From: Pseudomonadota bacterium
GTDB lineage: Bacteria > Pseudomonadota > Alphaproteobacteria > Rs-D84
Reading direction: 5' to 3'
Length of the DNA: 64,000 bases
NCBI GenBank assembly: GCA_023402015.1
Contig: JAEXCU010000018.1
Location: 6,047-70,046, forward strand
Shown here in pieces: positions 63,017 through 64,000 of this stretch; position 1 is the first letter of the stretch, and every line of letters starts with the position of its first letter. The notes below the pieces were generated by a model that saw only the letters and a list, made by a program, of their open reading frames with translations, was not told the DNA's origin and searched no databases. Made by a program: the position numbers and the translations under genes.

Positions 63017-63420
63017 GCACTGAATTTAGACGATGTGGCGTCGCTACTAATTTGCACAGAAATTTCAAACAAAATAATGGTCCGCTGAATTCATGTGGTG
63101 CGCGGTGCCATTAGTTTATTTGGAAACGCTTGAACATCTGATAACCATTCATTGAATTAATATAGATGTGGTGGTGTCACCATTAATTCGCCTGTGAAAT
63201 TTAAACAAGATAGCAGTCAACTTAATTCATACCATGTGGTGCAATAAATTATTTGTAAATGACTAACTATCTGATTCAGACTGGTGCGCGCTGCCACTAG
63301 TTTATTAAACATCTGATAACACTTCACTGAATTCATACCACGTGCTGCCATCAAATTAATTGCAAATGATTAATTATCTGTCAATGGTTCGGTGAATGTA
63401 TGCCGTCGCAATCTTGGACA
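63017..63420. repeat. degenerate tandem repeat array, about 40-70 bases per unit
   Basis: Six to seven diverged copies of a unit built on CACTGAATTCATACC, then TGTGGTG, GCCATTAGTTTATT, AAATGATTAA and ATCTGATAACA. Starts of units are recognisable at about 63019, 63080, 63145, 63218, 63283, 63325 and 63389. Spacing varies, so it is not a CRISPR array. No ORF is conserved. This region holds no other gene. Confidence 0.65.
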
Positions 63421-63430
63421 GATAATTTAT

Positions 63431-63460
63431 AAAAAAATGCCCCGATTTTATTCGGGGCGT
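63431..63460 (-). terminator. terminator of the XRE gene
   Basis: Stem GCCCCGA / TCGGGGC followed by seven T on the minus strand. Confidence 0.85.
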
Positions 63461-63478
63461 TTGATTGTTTTTTCTGAA

Positions 63479-63892
63479 TTAATCTATGCCGTTTAGCGAA
63501 CGCAACATTTTCAAAATCATTTTCCGTTGATCATCGTTTGGTAATTTCCAATACAAATTTATCAATTGCAATGATTCATTTTTTGACAATGGATCGTTGG
63601 ATGATTGTTCAGAAACGCGTGAATATTTTCCATTGCGATTTTCTGATGTGAAATTTCCCGGTAAACCTGCAAAGAAAAAAGAAACAGGTGTTTCCAATGC
63701 AGTGCTTAAATCAAACAATCGTGATGCAGAAATTCTGTTGCCGGCCGTTTCATATTTTTGAATTTGTTGAAATGTAACCCCGCATATTTTTGCCAAGTCC
63801 TTTTGGGACAACCCCATCATGGTACGACGCAACTGAACACGCTGGCCGATGTGTTCATCAACAGATGTGGGGGTAAAAGGTTTTCCACTCAT
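63479..63892 (-). CDS. XRE-family HTH transcriptional regulator (alphaproteobacterial type)
   Basis: This 137-residue protein opens with VDEHIGQRVQLRRTMMGLSQ, followed by LAKICGVTFQQIQKYETAGNR and ASRLFDLSTAL with PVSFFF. This is the very conserved form of XRE repressor-like proteins found across alphaproteobacteria. Residues 20-75 form the lambda-repressor-like HTH. The C-terminal part (residues 85-137) is variable and helical. It would bind DNA as a dimer. The degenerate repeat array 60 bases beyond its terminator is not in its own promoter. Promoter at 63936-63964. Confidence 0.92.
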   Translation of the reverse strand: MSGKPFTPTSVDEHIGQRVQLRRTMMGLSQKDLAKICGVTFQQIQKYETAGNRISASRLFDLSTALETPVSFFFAGLPGNFTSENRNGKYSRVSEQSSNDPLSKNESLQLINLYWKLPNDDQRKMILKMLRSLNGID

Positions 63893-63935
63893 TTTCGTGT
63901 CTCTTTGCTGAATTTATGAAATACTTCCTAGGTAA

Positions 63936-63964
63936 TTTATACAATTTTTCTTTTTGTTTTGCAA
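63936..63964 (-). promoter_or_regulatory. promoter of the XRE gene
   Basis: On the minus strand TTGCAA, 17 bases, TATAAA, with a CCTAGG palindrome just downstream at 63927-63932 that could be an operator. Confidence 0.6.
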
Positions 63965-64000
63965 TCAAAAAACTGTTATGGTACCTTTTAAGTATTAATC

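Noticed and set aside
63017..63420. CRISPR array
   Set aside because: Repeat units are strongly diverged, vary in length, and no constant-size spacers or cas genes are present.

Overview
The window reads as a chromosome segment of an uncultured, host-associated-type alphaproteobacterium. The clade call rests on a GcrA cell-cycle regulator (17211-17801), an XRE regulator of the typical alphaproteobacterial form (63479-63892), a Tol system with LpxA/LpxB (so a diderm with lipid A), and ordinary alphaproteobacterial versions of SecA, S1, trigger factor, DnaE and RNase P RNA. UGA is used as a stop. The abundance of secreted cysteine-rich proteins of unknown function suggests one of the small gut or protist-associated lineages. 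That placement is inference.

Layout. 1-2441 (minus) is a tightly overlapping operon: trmN6-like methyltransferase, M23 endopeptidase, bactofilin, rpiB (cut by the window edge). 2480-5514 (plus) holds a polytopic membrane protein, lpxA and lpxB. 5596-8313 is a large secreted Cys protein with a paralogue at 59365-61803. 8456-11136 has a TMEM175-type channel, two tRNA pairs and a MATE exporter. 11173-12492 has a solitary DpnI-like nuclease domain and an unknown gene. 12542-17137 (minus) is a five-gene unit of secreted proteins headed by a prepilin peptidase. 17211-19908 is gcrA plus a bitopic Pro-rich membrane protein. 20029-30060 mixes housekeeping genes (acpS, tRNA-Pro, corA, adk, rpsA, slyB-like) with three small secreted Cys proteins. 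30111-43389 is mostly core: tig, rplM-rpsI, argS, a two-component system, ruvB, an HD phosphohydrolase, ybgC-tolQ-tolR-tolA. Then come rnpB (minus), a 1920-residue Cys-repeat surface protein, secA, an APH-fold kinase-like gene, dnaE-rsmH, and a second cluster of secreted Cys proteins ending in degenerate tandem repeats and the XRE gene.

The most interesting observation is a family of three structured leader RNAs (20063-20275 plus, 28950-29199 plus, 24332-24572 minus). Each starts a few bases after a near-consensus promoter, folds into the same series of hairpins with compensatory base changes, and ends in an intrinsic terminator 25-46 bases before the start codon of a secreted protein carrying the same C-terminal Cys domain. 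In each, one arm of an internal hairpin can pair either with its own 5' partner or with a second copy of that partner that overlaps the terminator. This is the architecture of a terminator-type riboswitch or attenuator. I do not recognise it as a named class.
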